64,000 nt of DNA from Elymus sibiricus (GCA_039707655.1 CM077672.1:197074537-197138536); one strand, 5' to 3'. Counted from the first letter of the stretch, positions 34,390-46,294 are shown. The notes: generated by a model from the letters alone, not told the origin. Translations and numbers: made by a program.

Positions 34390-37300
34390 ATGCAGTCCGT
34401 TGCGGATTCAGCTCAGCGTAGCCTGCCTGACGGAGATGATATTGTATTGGGCACTGCTGATGAATCAGAAGCTCCAAATGCCAAGGGCCCAGCGGTAGGC
34501 CCGTCAACCAGCAAGAGAAAAAGGGCCGAACAGAATGACGACGAGCAAGTAGAAACTGCTCCGAAGAAGAAGAGGGGTGGCAGACAGGCTCTCACAAACA
34601 CAGCAGAATATATCTCTCATGATCGATACAACACAGTTCCAGGCGAATCAAAACACGATCGAGATACACGACAGCAATGGATTCGACGCCACTGGGTGCG
34701 CAAATGGTTCAACTATGAGTTCGTTGCTCCTCGTTTTGCTCAGAATTTTGCATCCCATCCACCATGGGGTGACTGCCGAGAACTTTCTCTAATCAAGTCA
34801 AATGGACCTCAAGAGAGACCACCTCCTCCGGCAAATGCTCATGAGTCTTCCCTTCGCACTCCTGCCTCATATCCCGATGAGCTCGCTAAGCGTCAGCGCA
34901 ATGCCGTCAAAAGAGCTGAGAGGGCTGAAAAGAAAAAGGCTCGTGAAGCAGAAAACCTTCGTCTTCTCAAAGATGATGTGGAAAAGAAAAAGGCCGAAGG
35001 GATGTCTGAAGGATGCACCAAACATAAGCATGATCCCAGTGCTGCTGCTTCAAAGAGAAAGCGTGCACCGAAGAAGAAAAAGGTTGTACCAGCAGATGAA
35101 GCAAATATGGATGATTCCTCGGCTGATGAAGATGATCCTCCGCTCACCAAAGAAGAGGTTGCTGCTACTCTCAGCGAGGATGTGAACATTACCACTTCAA
35201 CCGTGCTGCCTGATCTTCGGGTCAATCTGGCCCCATCGAAGAAGATGCCTGCCAGAAAAACGCCAGCTACCACTGTCACCATGAAACAGCACGTGAACAC
35301 AACTCCTCATCCAGATGCAATTAACTTGAAGGATTTGGTAGTTGATGCTCCAGTGAATGCTGCGAAGCCTGGCGAAAACATTCCCAAACCTGAAATGAAG
35401 AAAATCAAGGCGCCTACCGAGCAAAATGCTCTTCAATCCTCTGCTCTGAAGAAAAAGGTTGCTAAATTTGCTCTTACGCTGACTCAACCATTGGCTTCTA
35501 AGCCGCCTTCCGAGCAAGTTCCTGTTCAGACTGCTCCCTCTGTCAAGTCAGATGCACCTCATTATTATGATCACATATTCATCATGGAGCAGCTCGATAA
35601 GTTTGTGGAGAACCCTTTCGATGGAGAGGTGGCATCTTTGCCAATCCCTGCCGAAGTTATTACTTAAGCAACTTCTGTAGTGCAAGAACTGAGAGATGAT
35701 GCAGTTGAGATTAATTCTCTCTCTGCCGAACTAATGGATCTTAATGAGCGAATGAAAACTGCCTCATCAAAGTTTATCATCAACACACTCGAAGATTCCT
35801 ACAAGGATATCAACCGAGCCATGAGTCTTCTACGTAACCGAAGGTTGCGCTTTCACACAGATCTCGATGAAATTGTTCAGAAAATTTGTGATGAACATCA
35901 AGCCAAAGTCACTGGCTACAATGATCTGGTCAAGGGCCATATTGATCAAGTTGCGAAGCTAAAGATCAAGCAAAGAAAGAAAATAGCGAAGAAAAATGTA
36001 CCTCCTGTTCCGAAGGAACCGTCGCCTGTCTGTCAAGATGCTCTGTCTCAGAAAGAAAAATCTCCTGAGCCTGCTATTCCTTCGCCACCACCTGTTAAGG
36101 ACTCGGATGCTCCTCCCTCGCCAAGGCCAACTGAATCAGTGCCTGTGGCCTCCACTGCTCGGGCTGAAATTCCCTCGCAACACGTTGTTTCAGAGGAAGG
36201 TGAAATTCCTCGCAACGAACCCCAAGCCTCTCCAGCTCATGAAGCGTCACAAGTCCCAGTTCCATCTGTCGACGAGCTAAAACAATTTACTGTGGAACAG
36301 TCTCAGCCTCCTCTAATGGATGTTTCGGCCTCGGTGCCCAAAGTTGATGAACCTTCTCCAGTGCCAAGCGCCCCTGCTGCACCATCTGTTGTGCCACATA
36401 CTCCCTCTCCACTCAAGCTATCCATCGATACAGTCGCACGGATGCCAGATGTTGGTCCCTCCGAGCACAAATCTGTCTCTGCCCGCCGGTCTGACTCAGT
36501 TGTATATGGTGATGAGTATCTTTCTCCTGAAGAAGAACTCAAATATCCGTATCCTCGCGAAGAATTGCCATTGTTCTCGACAGGCGCAGGCGCAAAAGGA
36601 CCGCTTTTTAATCAGAATGCGCATCCAAAATTCTTTCAAACCAGTCCGTATGATGGGCCGCGCACTTCTGAATCGCCTCGTTTCTGGACCAAGGAACAAG
36701 CTATTTATTACTCTCGGGTCCTATATGAGAGCAAGAAGATTTTTCCTCATGAATTTCTGGACGTTCCTGCTATGCGAAATATTGAGTGTTTTAATCAATT
36801 GCTTCAGGATCTGGATGATTTCTGCCTCACAAAGGTCTTTGAGTTCGAGCACCCGTGGAACAGAGAAATTGTTCTTCAATTCTATGCAACATTGTACATC
36901 TCTGGTGATGAAACAGATAGCTCAAAATGGATCATGGAATGGATGACCGAAGGAAATCGCGTCAAGTGCACTTCGACAGATTTTGTCTCGCACTTCCATT
37001 TCCCTCGCTTTGAGCACGGTAACACTAACATTCAAGTTCACAACATTGATGTCATATCGGATGAACTTTTTCGATGCACAATGGATCCCGAAAAGATTCG
37101 TGACTACACTGGTCCTCCTCGTCCTGAGCATTTATCATTCGACAATCAGACGCTCTTCCATATGCTCTCATGCACCATTTGCCCATTGGCTGGTATGAAT
37201 CCGGACAAGTCCATCTTAGATGTTCTTCGAAATGCAATATATGCAATCTCTGAGCGATACATTTTCGATGTGGAAGACATGTTCCTACGCATTCTGAAGG

Positions 37301-38103
37301 ATTCTGCTCAATATCCCTTTTGCATCAAAGTGTTTGCGCCATGGATCCAGAAAGTTGTTGATCATGCCATGCGCACAGTGTATCTTGCAAAGGAAAGCCA
37401 CAAAAGCTTTATTCCTCCTGTTCGTGATACTTTGCAAGTTATGAATGATCTTTCTTTGGGCAAGTCGCCTACTTCAAGCTCCCGCGATTATCACAAGCAA
37501 TTTGATGGGCCTCGTCTGCCTCAGCGCGACCGAAAGATTTCGCCTCAACCTCCGTCGCAACTTGAAGTGAGTTTGCATACACAACAACTGCTACTGCAGC
37601 ATATCGCTGAGGATTGATGAGAGAAAGAACATCTCGCCTCCGAGCTGAATGAACTTAACAATCGCACGAGGATAATGCATCTAATAGCTGATGAAAACAA
37701 GAAAAGACTATGGAAATTGCTTCGCAAGTTCTTTACCGAGAAACAACTCCTGAATGTCAATCTCCAAGAGCTCTATGACTATATTGATAAAGGCTTCACT
37801 ATCGAAGATTTTCAAGATAGGACTCCTTCTCTACCTCCTCGTGAGCCTACAACTGATCTTCTTCATCTAAAGCTGCGTAAATTGCTTGATGAATCTGAAG
37901 CCACTTCACCAACCGAGAAACCTACCGAAGGCAATGTGCAGTCTCGTGCTCCTCCTGTGGTCCCTCCAGCCATTCCTTCGTCTGCTCAGCCCCAAGCTCT
38001 TATTCTTGAAGGAAAATCTGTTGCTGCTGAAGACGAAGCCATTCCGGTCACTTCCGAAGATGAAATCACCTCGGATAGCTCATCCGGAGATGCCACCGAT
38101 TGA
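34390..38103 (+). pseudogene. Extra (env-like position) Sirevirus ORF, about 1237 codons, three stops
   Basis: Three open stretches, 34390-35667 (425 codons), 35680-37617 (645) and 37675-38103 (142), lie in one frame and are separated only by TAA at 35665 and a TGA TGA pair at 37615-37620. The first part has basic, nuclear-signal-like clusters (SKRKRAE, PKKKRGGR, KRKRAPKKKK) and a charged helical region at about 34890-35010. The middle has helical and proline-rich parts, then a globular-looking domain (about 36500-37450) rich in aromatic residues. The end is Pro/Glu/Ser-rich. I see no signal peptide, convincing transmembrane helix or fusion-peptide pattern, so env-like describes its position only. 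Product unknown. Confidence 0.7.
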
Positions 38104-38158
38104 TCCAAGATCTGCGTTTCTTCACTCATGTTATTCGTCACCTTTTTGACACTTGTTG

Positions 38159-38175
38159 ACAAAAAGGGGGAGAAT
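38159..38175 (+). other. Extra polypurine tract 1 of the Sirevirus
   Basis: ACAAAAAGGGGGAGAA, 460 bp before the 3' LTR. Similar tracts are at 38512-38519 (AGGGGGAG) and next to the LTR. Confidence 0.6.
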
Positions 38176-38623
38176 TACATCGAGTCTCGATAGATTTGCT
38201 TTTGGTGTTTCATTTGAGTTTGGTTTCGTTCGAGTTTGCAACTTTTGGTCTATATCCTATCCGTACTATGTTGTAAAACTCGATAACTTCTGTGCCGTAA
38301 TGTTAATAACCTCTGCTGCTGCACCATTTCTCTCGAAGTATTTGTCTTGCAGGTGGAATTATTATCAGAAGTTATCTTTGATTGCACTAAGATCTCGATG
38401 GATTATATCTCATCAGTGCGAATGAAATGTCTCGAATGATTGAAATTTCCTCCATATACTTCAATTATTGCAGGAGAATCTATCTCATATCTTTTGTCCC
38501 TGCATACATTTAGGGGGAGTCCATTTCATATTCGAGCAAGTAACTCTTACTCACTCTTGTTTGATCTATTTTACACTTATCTATCTTCACTTCGATGATT
38601 ATCTGTTTTGTCATCAATCGTCC

Positions 38624-38637
38624 AAAAACGGGGAGAT
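38624..38637 (+). other. LTR-proximal polypurine tract of the Sirevirus
   Basis: AAAACGGGGAGAT abuts the TG of the 3' LTR. Confidence 0.8.
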
Positions 38638-39945
38638 TGTTGGTGCAATAATTTGCCTCCTTATGTTTTGTAGATTGATTGACAAACAGTAAGGGACTGA
38701 TATGTTTGCTAGTGCACACAGAGTAACAGGTCCCTGGAGTTAAGAGGAGTTTGGATTCATAACTCCGAAGAATATCCCCTGCGTAGCAGTGAAAGGTATC
38801 ACCGAAGGTTATGACGACAAGAGTGACCCCTCAAAATTTGCCGACATGAAGCAATTGGTTCGGTGCCTGTCCGAAGGAAGTGACTGCAGCCGAGGAGATT
38901 GAAGACGAAGAGAAGACGTAGCATTCTTTTCGTTGTTTCTTTTCGACTTATTGAGTCATAGGACCACCGTACTATTAAGAGGGGTGTAGCGTTCTAAGAT
39001 TTGATTCACTGATGCTAAACCCAAATCCTATGAAAGCTGTGAGAGAAATCTCTTTGTGTTCCGAGCAAATACTTGCCAGCAAGAGACTGTGATCTTCTTC
39101 GCTGCGAGAGATTTGTCTCTGACCGAGGAGTTAGCATTACTTGTTCCTCAAGTAATGTTACCGTTGCTCCCAAATCCGACCGTTGTGAACGTGTCGGTTG
39201 GCCATTGGCTGGACCGCGTGTCCAAAATGGTCATTTCCCATCAGGGAAGGCTGCGGCTATAAATAGCCACCCCGCGCCGGCGTTGTCCGGTGGCTGCTCC
39301 GTTTGATTCTGAGAAGATTGTTTAGCAACCCCTCTCCGAGAGATTTGAGTTTAAAATCCACCGACAGAAAAACCCTAGAGCCGAAAAATTAGATAGTGGT
39401 TCAGCATCACTAGAATCTAAGTCCAGTACGCTCCGCCTATTACTCTTGAGAGCTGCAAACTCTCTAGACGGTTAGGTGTCAATTTCTTCAGAGACCAAGA
39501 GTAATTGTGGTTCTCGAAGAAGAAGTCTGTAAAGGTTCGGAGATCGCCTCAAGTATCTACCACGAGTAATCGGCATTGGTTGATGAACCAATTGTCGAGG
39601 AGAATAGGGCGAAGAGAGTTTATCTTCTGTGTTAAATCACAACCCCTCCAACCAGACATAGTCCTTGTGCAGAAGGGCGAACTGGTCTACCAAACACCTT
39701 GTCGCCATCGAGCATCACTGGTCACTTCTGCCACCCTCTTTACATTCGAACTGTGACTTGCCATATTTCAATCATGTGATTTACCTCGATACATGTTGTT
39801 AGTTTCCATTCGGTAGTTTGTATTCGCTCACTGTTTACTGTATTTTCATTCGTTCCACTGCTGGGTTCCGAGAGTTTTGATATTTCCGAGAAAAATTTAA
39901 AACTCCCATTCACCCCCCCTCTGGTAGACATACTTCGATCCTACA
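38638..39945 (+). repeat. 3' LTR of the Sirevirus-like element
   Basis: 1308 bp, about 15 substitutions from the 5' LTR. Confidence 0.93.
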
Positions 39946-40250
39946 CTATTTACACTGGAAAGCTCCCAACAAGTAAAAGAAGAAACAAGAAATCTTTTTG
40001 GGTTTTCTTTTACTACTATGAAACTACAACTAATTAAACTAGAAAGAAAAACCGAAAAGAAACGAGAAATGTTTTTGGATTTTCTCAAGTTTTTCGAACA
40101 CACTAGAAGAAAACGAGAAAATAAAACTAGCATGGATTATACAATGAAAAAAAGTATGAACACTGACAACTGGAAAGAATGTGTGAACATGAATGTAATG
40201 TCGGTGAGAGATACGTACTCCCCGAAGCTTAGGCTTTTGCCTAGCTTGGT
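39946..40250 (-). other. Athila-group non-coding 3' region (right of the Sirevirus)
   Basis: AT-rich stretch downstream (on the minus strand) of the Athila ORF1-like gene. I see no gene. Confidence 0.55.
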
Positions 40251-41273
40251 TTACGGCCATCCGTAGTAGCCATCCGGTCCCATATGAAAGTCCTGAGGCG
40301 GCGGAACCCGAGCGTCCCAATCCTGGGGCTCCTCCTCTGCCGCTGCCAAAGCATTCCGGTAAGCAATGATGTCCGGTGGCATCACGGTATATCCGTTCCT
40401 GGCATGAGAATCAAACAAAGCAGGTGCAGGCAACAGAATAATATCACGAGTATTGTCACTAAAAACCAAGTTATAACGAATGTTGTGAGGAGGCTCAGGA
40501 GCATCAAGAAAGTTGTGGTCCCTCATGGACTGGTGATCTAAGTAAACTCTGGGCAACAAACAATCATGAGGGTGTATGTTAACATTAAAATGTCTCGCTA
40601 AGTGAGTAGCATAAATACCACCATGAATTTTACCCCTAGTTTTATTAGTGTGCAGGCGGCGTGCAATGATAGCTCCCAGGTTATAAGTATTGTCATTATG
40701 CAGTGCACGGCGTAAAATGGCAAAGTCAGGTGCAGTTAGCGCACTGCCTTGCTCCCTAGCAATCAAGCATTTCCCTAAGAATAAAGCAAAGTAATGAACA
40801 AAGGGAAATTGCAAGCTAGTGGCTCGGGCTTTCAACACGCCCCTTGTCTCTCCCACAGTTAAAGTTTGGAGGAAACCCTCAAACTCCTCTGGGCGAGGCT
40901 CTCTAATTTCCCCATCAAAGGGAATCAAACATATCTCACAAAATTCAGCCAGAGGTATCTGATAATGTTTAGCATATAAATCAAAGCGCACCTCAGGGGG
41001 TTCAAGCCTACTCAGAAAATGAAAGTTTTGCACAAAGGTATTTGTAAGGATGTGGTGCTGGTCACACTCATCTGCGAGGAAGTCGGTCAGTCCGGCATTT
41101 GCAACGAATTGCGCGAACTCTTGGTAGAATCCGGCTTCGTTCATGAAGGCATTGTGAGGCCATTCGCACGGCCGGACCTCCGTCCTACGCGGGATGTTGA
41201 GGTCACTGTCCGAGGACTCCCCAAGGACTCCCTTGGCGTTCTGCTTCGAGGAACTCCTCCAGAAGAAATTCAT
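40251..41273 (-). CDS. Athila ORF1-like protein (340 aa), intact
   Basis: Uninterrupted frame from ATG at 41273. The sequence has the plant Athila ORF1 look, notably a FVHYFALFLGKCL region (about residues 154-167) and LGAIIARRLHTNKTRGKIHG (about 197-216) followed by GGIYATHLARHF. It is not RT, integrase or protease, and I see no signal peptide or clear membrane segment. Its role in the element is unknown. It sits where env-like genes lie, between the core genes and the 3' LTR. It is the only undamaged ORF in this element and is preceded by a copy of the LTR upstream region. Confidence 0.65.
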   Translation of the reverse strand: MNFFWRSSSKQNAKGVLGESSDSDLNIPRRTEVRPCEWPHNAFMNEAGFYQEFAQFVANAGLTDFLADECDQHHILTNTFVQNFHFLSRLEPPEVRFDLYAKHYQIPLAEFCEICLIPFDGEIREPRPEEFEGFLQTLTVGETRGVLKARATSLQFPFVHYFALFLGKCLIAREQGSALTAPDFAILRRALHNDNTYNLGAIIARRLHTNKTRGKIHGGIYATHLARHFNVNIHPHDCLLPRVYLDHQSMRDHNFLDAPEPPHNIRYNLVFSDNTRDIILLPAPALFDSHARNGYTVMPPDIIAYRNALAAAEEEPQDWDARVPPPQDFHMGPDGYYGWP

Positions 41274-42056
41274 TTTCCCAAGAACAATTTTCTGAAATTT
41301 TTTGGGTCACAAAATGATATCAATAAAACTTCACAAGATTGATAGCAACTACTCATATAGATGTCTAGAGGCTATATCAAGCATTCAAACTACTTGGAAC
41401 TCAAAGAATTCAACATGCAAGCTCATTTTTAGTAGCACCAAGAACAGCTAATTATACAAAATATAATCCACTAGAGGAAAAACTAATTGGAGCAATGGAG
41501 GAGTCACATACCAAGGAGCAATCTCCCAAAACAGTTTTGGAAATGGAGCTCCGAGCAAAGAGATCGAAAATTTCAGTTTTGTGAGCAAGAACACGAGAGA
41601 GAGAGAGCTACCAGGAATTTTTGCTAGAGGTAAGAGACGAAGTGAGCTAAAGGGATAAGTGAGGGGGTCCCTGTGGGGCCCACGAGGTACCTGGGCGCGC
41701 CAGGGGGGTGGCGCGCCCTGGTGCCTCGTGGGCACCTGGGGCACCCCCCTGGTATGATTTTTGTGCCAAAAAATCTTAAATATTATATAAAAAATCATGT
41801 CAAAATTTTATTACATTCTGAGCACTTTTATTTCTGGACATTTTTTATTGTGCGGATAAGTCAGAAAACATGCTAATCATAGCCTTTTATTGCATTTAAC
41901 TAAAAATAACAGAAGATAAAAAGTGGGTACAGAAGGTTGTGCTTACTAAATTCATCGACCACATGCCCCTCAAAAAGAATCCATTAAGAAGGTTGATCAG
42001 GTCTTATTAACAAACCATTTTCGAGTAACATGAAACCGAAGAACTTTCGTGTAACA
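41274..42056 (-). promoter_or_regulatory. LTR-like upstream region in front of the Athila ORF1-like gene
   Basis: The stretch at about 41640-41870 is similar to the LTR segment just upstream of its TATA box (24305-24530), in the same orientation. It includes the GGCGCGCC hairpin (arms 41679-41701 and 41710-41732, two mismatches), CTCGTGGGCACC and the following AT-rich part. Between it and the ATG at 41273 lies a CT-rich, leader-like stretch (CTCTCTCTCTC). No clear TATA box is visible at the equivalent distance. Pol would be expected here in an autonomous relative and is absent. Confidence 0.5.
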
Positions 42057-42743
42057 CTAAGTTACCTCAACGGGGATATGCATCTCCCCAACAATAAGAG
42101 TTTCATATTTCTTTTTAATAGTAGGAAGAGGGAGTTGAAAACTTCCAATAGTAATTGTCGGAGTCTTTTCAATAATATGAATACCATTTACTTGAAATTG
42201 TTTCTTCGGAAAGTGCACCGTATGTTCATTACCATTGATATGAAAAGTGACCTTGCTTTTGTTGCAATCAATAACAGCCCCTGTAGTATTCAAGAAGGGT
42301 CTACCGAGGATAATCGACATGTTGTCATCCTTGGGCATATCAAGTATAACAAAGTCTGTTAGAATAGTAACATTTGCAACTACAACGGGCACATCCTCAC
42401 AAACACCGATAGGTATGGCAGTTGATTTGTCAGCCATTTGCAAAGATATTTCAGTGGGAGTGAGTTTATTCAAATCAAGTCTTTTATATAAAGAGAGAGG
42501 CATAACACTAACACCGGCTCCTAAATCACACAAAGCAGTTTTGACATAATTTCTCTTAATGGAGCATGGTATAGTTGGTATTCCTGGATCTCCTAGTTTC
42601 TTAGGTACTCCATCCTTAAAAGAATAATTTGCAAGCATGGTAGAAATTTCAGATTCAGGTATCTTTCTTTTATTTGTGGCAATGTCTTTCATGTATTTAG
42701 CATAAGGAGGCATCTTTATAATATCAGTCAAACGAGTACGCAA
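42057..42743 (-). pseudogene. Athila-group protease domain, shifted out of the gag frame
   Basis: Aspartic protease of the Athila type: ALCDLGAGVSVMP (DLGA at 73-76 of this segment) and IILGRPFLNTTGAVID. It ends at a normal-looking stop at 42057 with no RT after it. Its frame differs from gag by small indels near 42745 and 42820. Confidence 0.8.
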
Positions 42744-44811
42744 AAGACTGGCCTAACCATTTCAGCGAAGCGTTCAAATTCTTCCTCATCTTTTTTCTTA
42801 GATGGTTTAGGAGGAAAGGGATGGGTTTTTGAACCCATGGTTCTCTTTCCTTACCATGTTTTCTAGCAACGAAGTCTTTTTTATCATAACGTTTATTTTT
42901 AGACGGTGGGTTATCAAGATCAACAGCAGGTTCTATTTCAACATCATTATCAGGTTCTTTATCATTATCTGGTTGGGTATCCACATGAACATCATCATTA
43001 TTATTATCATCGAGTGGTTGTTCATTACCAGATTGTGTTTCAGCATCAGAAATAGAAACATCATTACTATCCTCCAAGGGTTTTTCTACCTCGGGTTCAC
43101 TAGAAGTATGCAAAGTCCTATCATTTTTCTTTTTCGTTTTCTTTTTAGATGGACTAGGTGCATCAACATTAATTCTTTGAGAGTCTTGTTCAATTCTTTT
43201 TGGGTGACCTTCAGGATAAAGTGGCTCCTGAGTCATTCTACCTCCTCTAGTCATTACTCTAACAGCATGATCGTTCATATTGTTATTCATTTCATTGAGC
43301 AATTGACTTTGAGATTTAGCAACTTGTTCTAATTGAGTTTGAACCATAGATGCATGTTTACTCACACCTTTAACATCATTAGCAATTCTAAATAACAAGT
43401 CACTCAAGCGATCAATCATGTAGGCATTTCGTTTCAGTTGTTTCATAACATTTGCATTGAAATGATCTTGCTTAATAATATAATTGTCAAATTCATACAA
43501 GCATTGACTAGGAGGTTTGTTATAAGGAATATCACTTTCATTGAACTTTATAAGAGAATTTACCTCTACTACTTGTGACGGTGTGTCAAGACCATGTATT
43601 TCTTCAATAGGTGGTAGATTCTTAACATCTTCAGCTTTAATACCTTTTTCCTTCTGGCATTTCTTTGCCTCTTGCATATCTTCAGGACTAAGATATAAAA
43701 TACCCCTCTTCTTCGGAGTAGGTTTAGGCGGTGGTTCAGGAAGTGTCCAATCATTATCATTCTTCAATATATTATTCAATAATTCCTCAGCTTGTTCAAT
43801 AGTCCTTTCCCTGAAAACACAACCCGCACAACTATCTAGGTAGTCCCTAGAAGCATCGGTTAGTCCATTATAGAAGATATCAAATATTTCATTTTTCTTA
43901 AGAGGATGATCAGGCAAAGCATTAAGTAATTGGAGAAGCCTCCCCCAAGCTTGAGGGAGATTCTCTTCTTCAATTTGCACAAAGTTAAATATTTCCTGTA
44001 AGGCAGCTTGTTTCTTATGAGCAGGAAAATATTTTTTAGAGAAGTAATAAATCATATCCTGGGGACTACGCACACATCCAGGAGCAAGAGTATTATACCA
44101 TTCTTTAGCATCACCCTTTAATGAGAAAGGAAATAATTTAAGAATATAGTAATAGCGAATTTTTTCCTCATGAGCAAATAGGGTGGCTATATCATTTAAT
44201 TTAGTGAGATGTGCCACAACGGTTTCAGTTTCATAGCCATGGAAAGGATCAGATTCAACCAAGGTAATTAACCCAGGATCAACAGAGAATTCATAATACT
44301 TATCAGTAATAAATATGGGAGAGGTAGCAAACTTAGGATCATATTTCGTTTTCTCCCGCATAGATTTTTCTTTCATTTCAGCAACCAGTTTTATAACTTC
44401 ATGTCTATCATTACAAACAAGAATGGCTCTAGCTGTCTCCCTATCAAAGCAATGTTCATCAGGTGTTTCAACTCTAGTAGGAGAGCTAGGCATAATAGGT
44501 GAAGCACAATTCTCAAGAGTTTTAGCATTTTCAATTTCCTTAGCTTTAGCAAGTTGTTCACTAAGAAATTCACCAAGTGGCACAACATTATCAGGCATAG
44601 TACTAGCATCATCATGAGTGTCATTCAAAGCAGAGGTAGTATCATCCATAACTTGCGACATATCAGAATTAATAGCATGTTGTGGTGTTGCAAGTTTACT
44701 CAAAATAGAGGGTGAATCAAGTGCAGAGCTAGATGGCAGTTCCTTACCTCCCCTCGTCTTAGAGGGAACGATCTTGGTCTTAGCGTCTTTCAGATTCTTC
44801 ATGGTGATCAA
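42724..44811 (-). pseudogene. Athila-group Gag (695 codons, C-terminal frameshift)
   Basis: Start at 44811, 40 bp past the primer site. Residues 200-350 form the retrotransposon Gag core (AKEWYNTLAPG, YYFSKKYFP, EEENLPQAWGRLLQLLNALP, FYNGLTDASRDYLDSCAG), typical of plant Athila elements. The C-terminal third is acidic and Asn/Asp-rich. Near 42820 one base is missing relative to the expected frame, so the last 20-30 codons are out of frame and the link to protease is broken. Confidence 0.85.
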
Positions 44812-44850
44812 CAGATATAAATCCCAAGTGACTTAGCAAATATAGCTATG

Positions 44851-44869
44851 CTCCTCGGCAATGGCGCCA
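44851..44869 (-). other. Primer-binding site, tRNA-Asp type
   Basis: TGGCGCCATTGCCGAGGAG on the minus strand matches the 3' end of plant tRNA-Asp except at two positions. Confidence 0.8.
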
Positions 44870-44880
44870 GAAAAAGGTCT

Positions 44881-46294
44881 TGATAACCCATAAGTATAGG
44901 GGATCGCAACAGTTTTCGAGGGTAGAGTATTCAACCCAAATTTATTGATTCGACACAAGGGGAGCCAAAGAATATTTGCAAGTATTAGCAGTTGGGTTGT
45001 CAATTCAACCACACCTGGAAACTAAATATCTGCAGCAGAGTGATCAGTAGCACAGTAGTATGATAGTTTGGTAGCGGTAGCAATAGTAGTAACGGTAAAA
45101 GTAGCAGCAATAGTAGTAGCAATTGTAACAGTAGTAGCAACAGTAGTGACTTAGCAAGAACAATATGTGAAGAACTCGTAGGCATTGGATCGGTGTTATA
45201 CGTTGGATAACATTCATCATGTAACAGTCATAACCTAGGGCGACACAGAACTAGCTCCAATTCATCAATGTAATGTAGGCATGTATTCCGTATATAGTCA
45301 TACGTGCTTGCGATAAGAACTTGCATGACATGTTTTGTCCTACCCTCCTATGGCAGCGGGGTCCATAAGGAAACTAAGGGATATTAAGGCCTCCTTTTAA
45401 TAGAGAACCGGAACAAAGCATTAACACTTAGTGAATACATGAACTCCTCAAACTATGGCAATCACCGGAAAGAATCCCAATTATTTTCACCTTGGGGTAT
45501 GCGGATCATAACACATAGCAGGTGCATATAACTTGCAAGATCGGATCAAGAACACAAATATATTCATGAAAACATAAAGGGTTCAGATCTGGAATCATGG
45601 CACTCGGGCCCTAGTGACAAGCATTAAGCATAGCAAAGTCATAGCAACATCAATCTCAGAACATAGTGGATACTAGGGATCAAGCCCTAACAAAACTAAC
45701 TCGATTACATGATAAATCTCATCCAACTCATCACCGCCCAGCAAGCCTACGAAGGAATTACTCACTCCCGGCGGCGAGCATCATGAAATTGGTGATGAAG
45801 GGTGGTTGATGATGACAATGCCGGAAGATCCCCCTCCCCGGAGCCCCAAACGGACTCCAGATCTGGCCTCCCGGTGAAGAACAGGAGGTGGCGGCGGCTC
45901 CGTATTGTGAAATGCAATAAAACTTCCTGTCTTAATTTTTTCTTTGGAATTGTGAATTTATAGCGTTGGAATTAGGTCAGACGGAGTCACGTGGGCCCCA
46001 CGAGGTACCAGGGCGCGCCTGGGGGGGGGGGGGTGGCGCGCCCTGGTGCCTCGTGGGCACTGGGTGGCCCCCCTTCTGTTGATGCTTGCGCCAATAATTT
46101 TTATATATTCCATAAAAATTCTCCAAAAAGTTTCATCCAATTCCAAGAACTTTTATTTCTGCACAAAAAACAACACCAAGGTAGTTCTGCTGAAAACAGC
46201 GTCAGTCCGGGTTAGTTTCATTCAAATCATGCAAATTAGAGTCCAAAACAAGAGGAAAAGTGTTTGGAAAAGTAGATACGACGGAGACGTATCA
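44881..46294 (-). repeat. 5' LTR of the Athila-group element
   Basis: 1414 bp, ends as in the 3' LTR. It has an 18-bp longer microsatellite (about 45115-45135) and a longer G run (46021-46033). TATA box 45956-45962, hairpin arms 45997-46019 and 46035-46057. Confidence 0.93.

Larger units (their letters stand above)
26083..39945 (+). mobile_element. Sirevirus-like (Maximus/SIRE type) Copia element, 13.9 kb
   Basis: LTRs of 1307 and 1308 bp start TGTTGGTGCAATAATTTGCC and end CGATCCTACA. A perfect TGGTATCAGAGC primer site follows the first. The internal region has a long gag with coiled coil, Copia pol order (protease, integrase, RT, RNase H) and then a very long extra ORF before several GGGGGAG-type purine tracts, the hallmarks of Sireviruses. 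LTRs differ at about 15 positions (1.1%). I find no target-site duplication: AAAAT lies on the left and CTATT on the right. Confidence 0.88.
23219..46294 (-). mobile_element. Athila-group gypsy element, non-autonomous, carrying a nested Sirevirus
   Basis: It is bounded by LTRs at 23219-24609 and 44881-46294 and a 5-bp duplication GCACT. On the minus strand the order is LTR, tRNA-Asp type primer site, gag, protease, spacer, Athila ORF1-like gene, non-coding 3' region, polypurine tract, LTR. No RT, RNase H or integrase is present between protease and ORF1, so it needs a helper element. The LTR and primer site resemble Triticeae Athila-like families (Fatima/Sabrina/WHAM group). I count about 22 substitutions between its LTRs (about 1.6%). 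The Sirevirus at 26083-39945 sits in its 3' region. Confidence 0.9.

Noticed and set aside
34390..38103. Envelope glycoprotein gene in the Sirevirus
   Set aside because: The position fits, but I see no signal peptide, transmembrane helix or furin-like site, and the N-terminal part has nuclear-signal-like clusters. Kept as unknown extra ORF.
39946..40250. CTATT as right target duplication of the Sirevirus
   Set aside because: The left flank is AAAAT and no alternative 4-6 bp frame gives a match.
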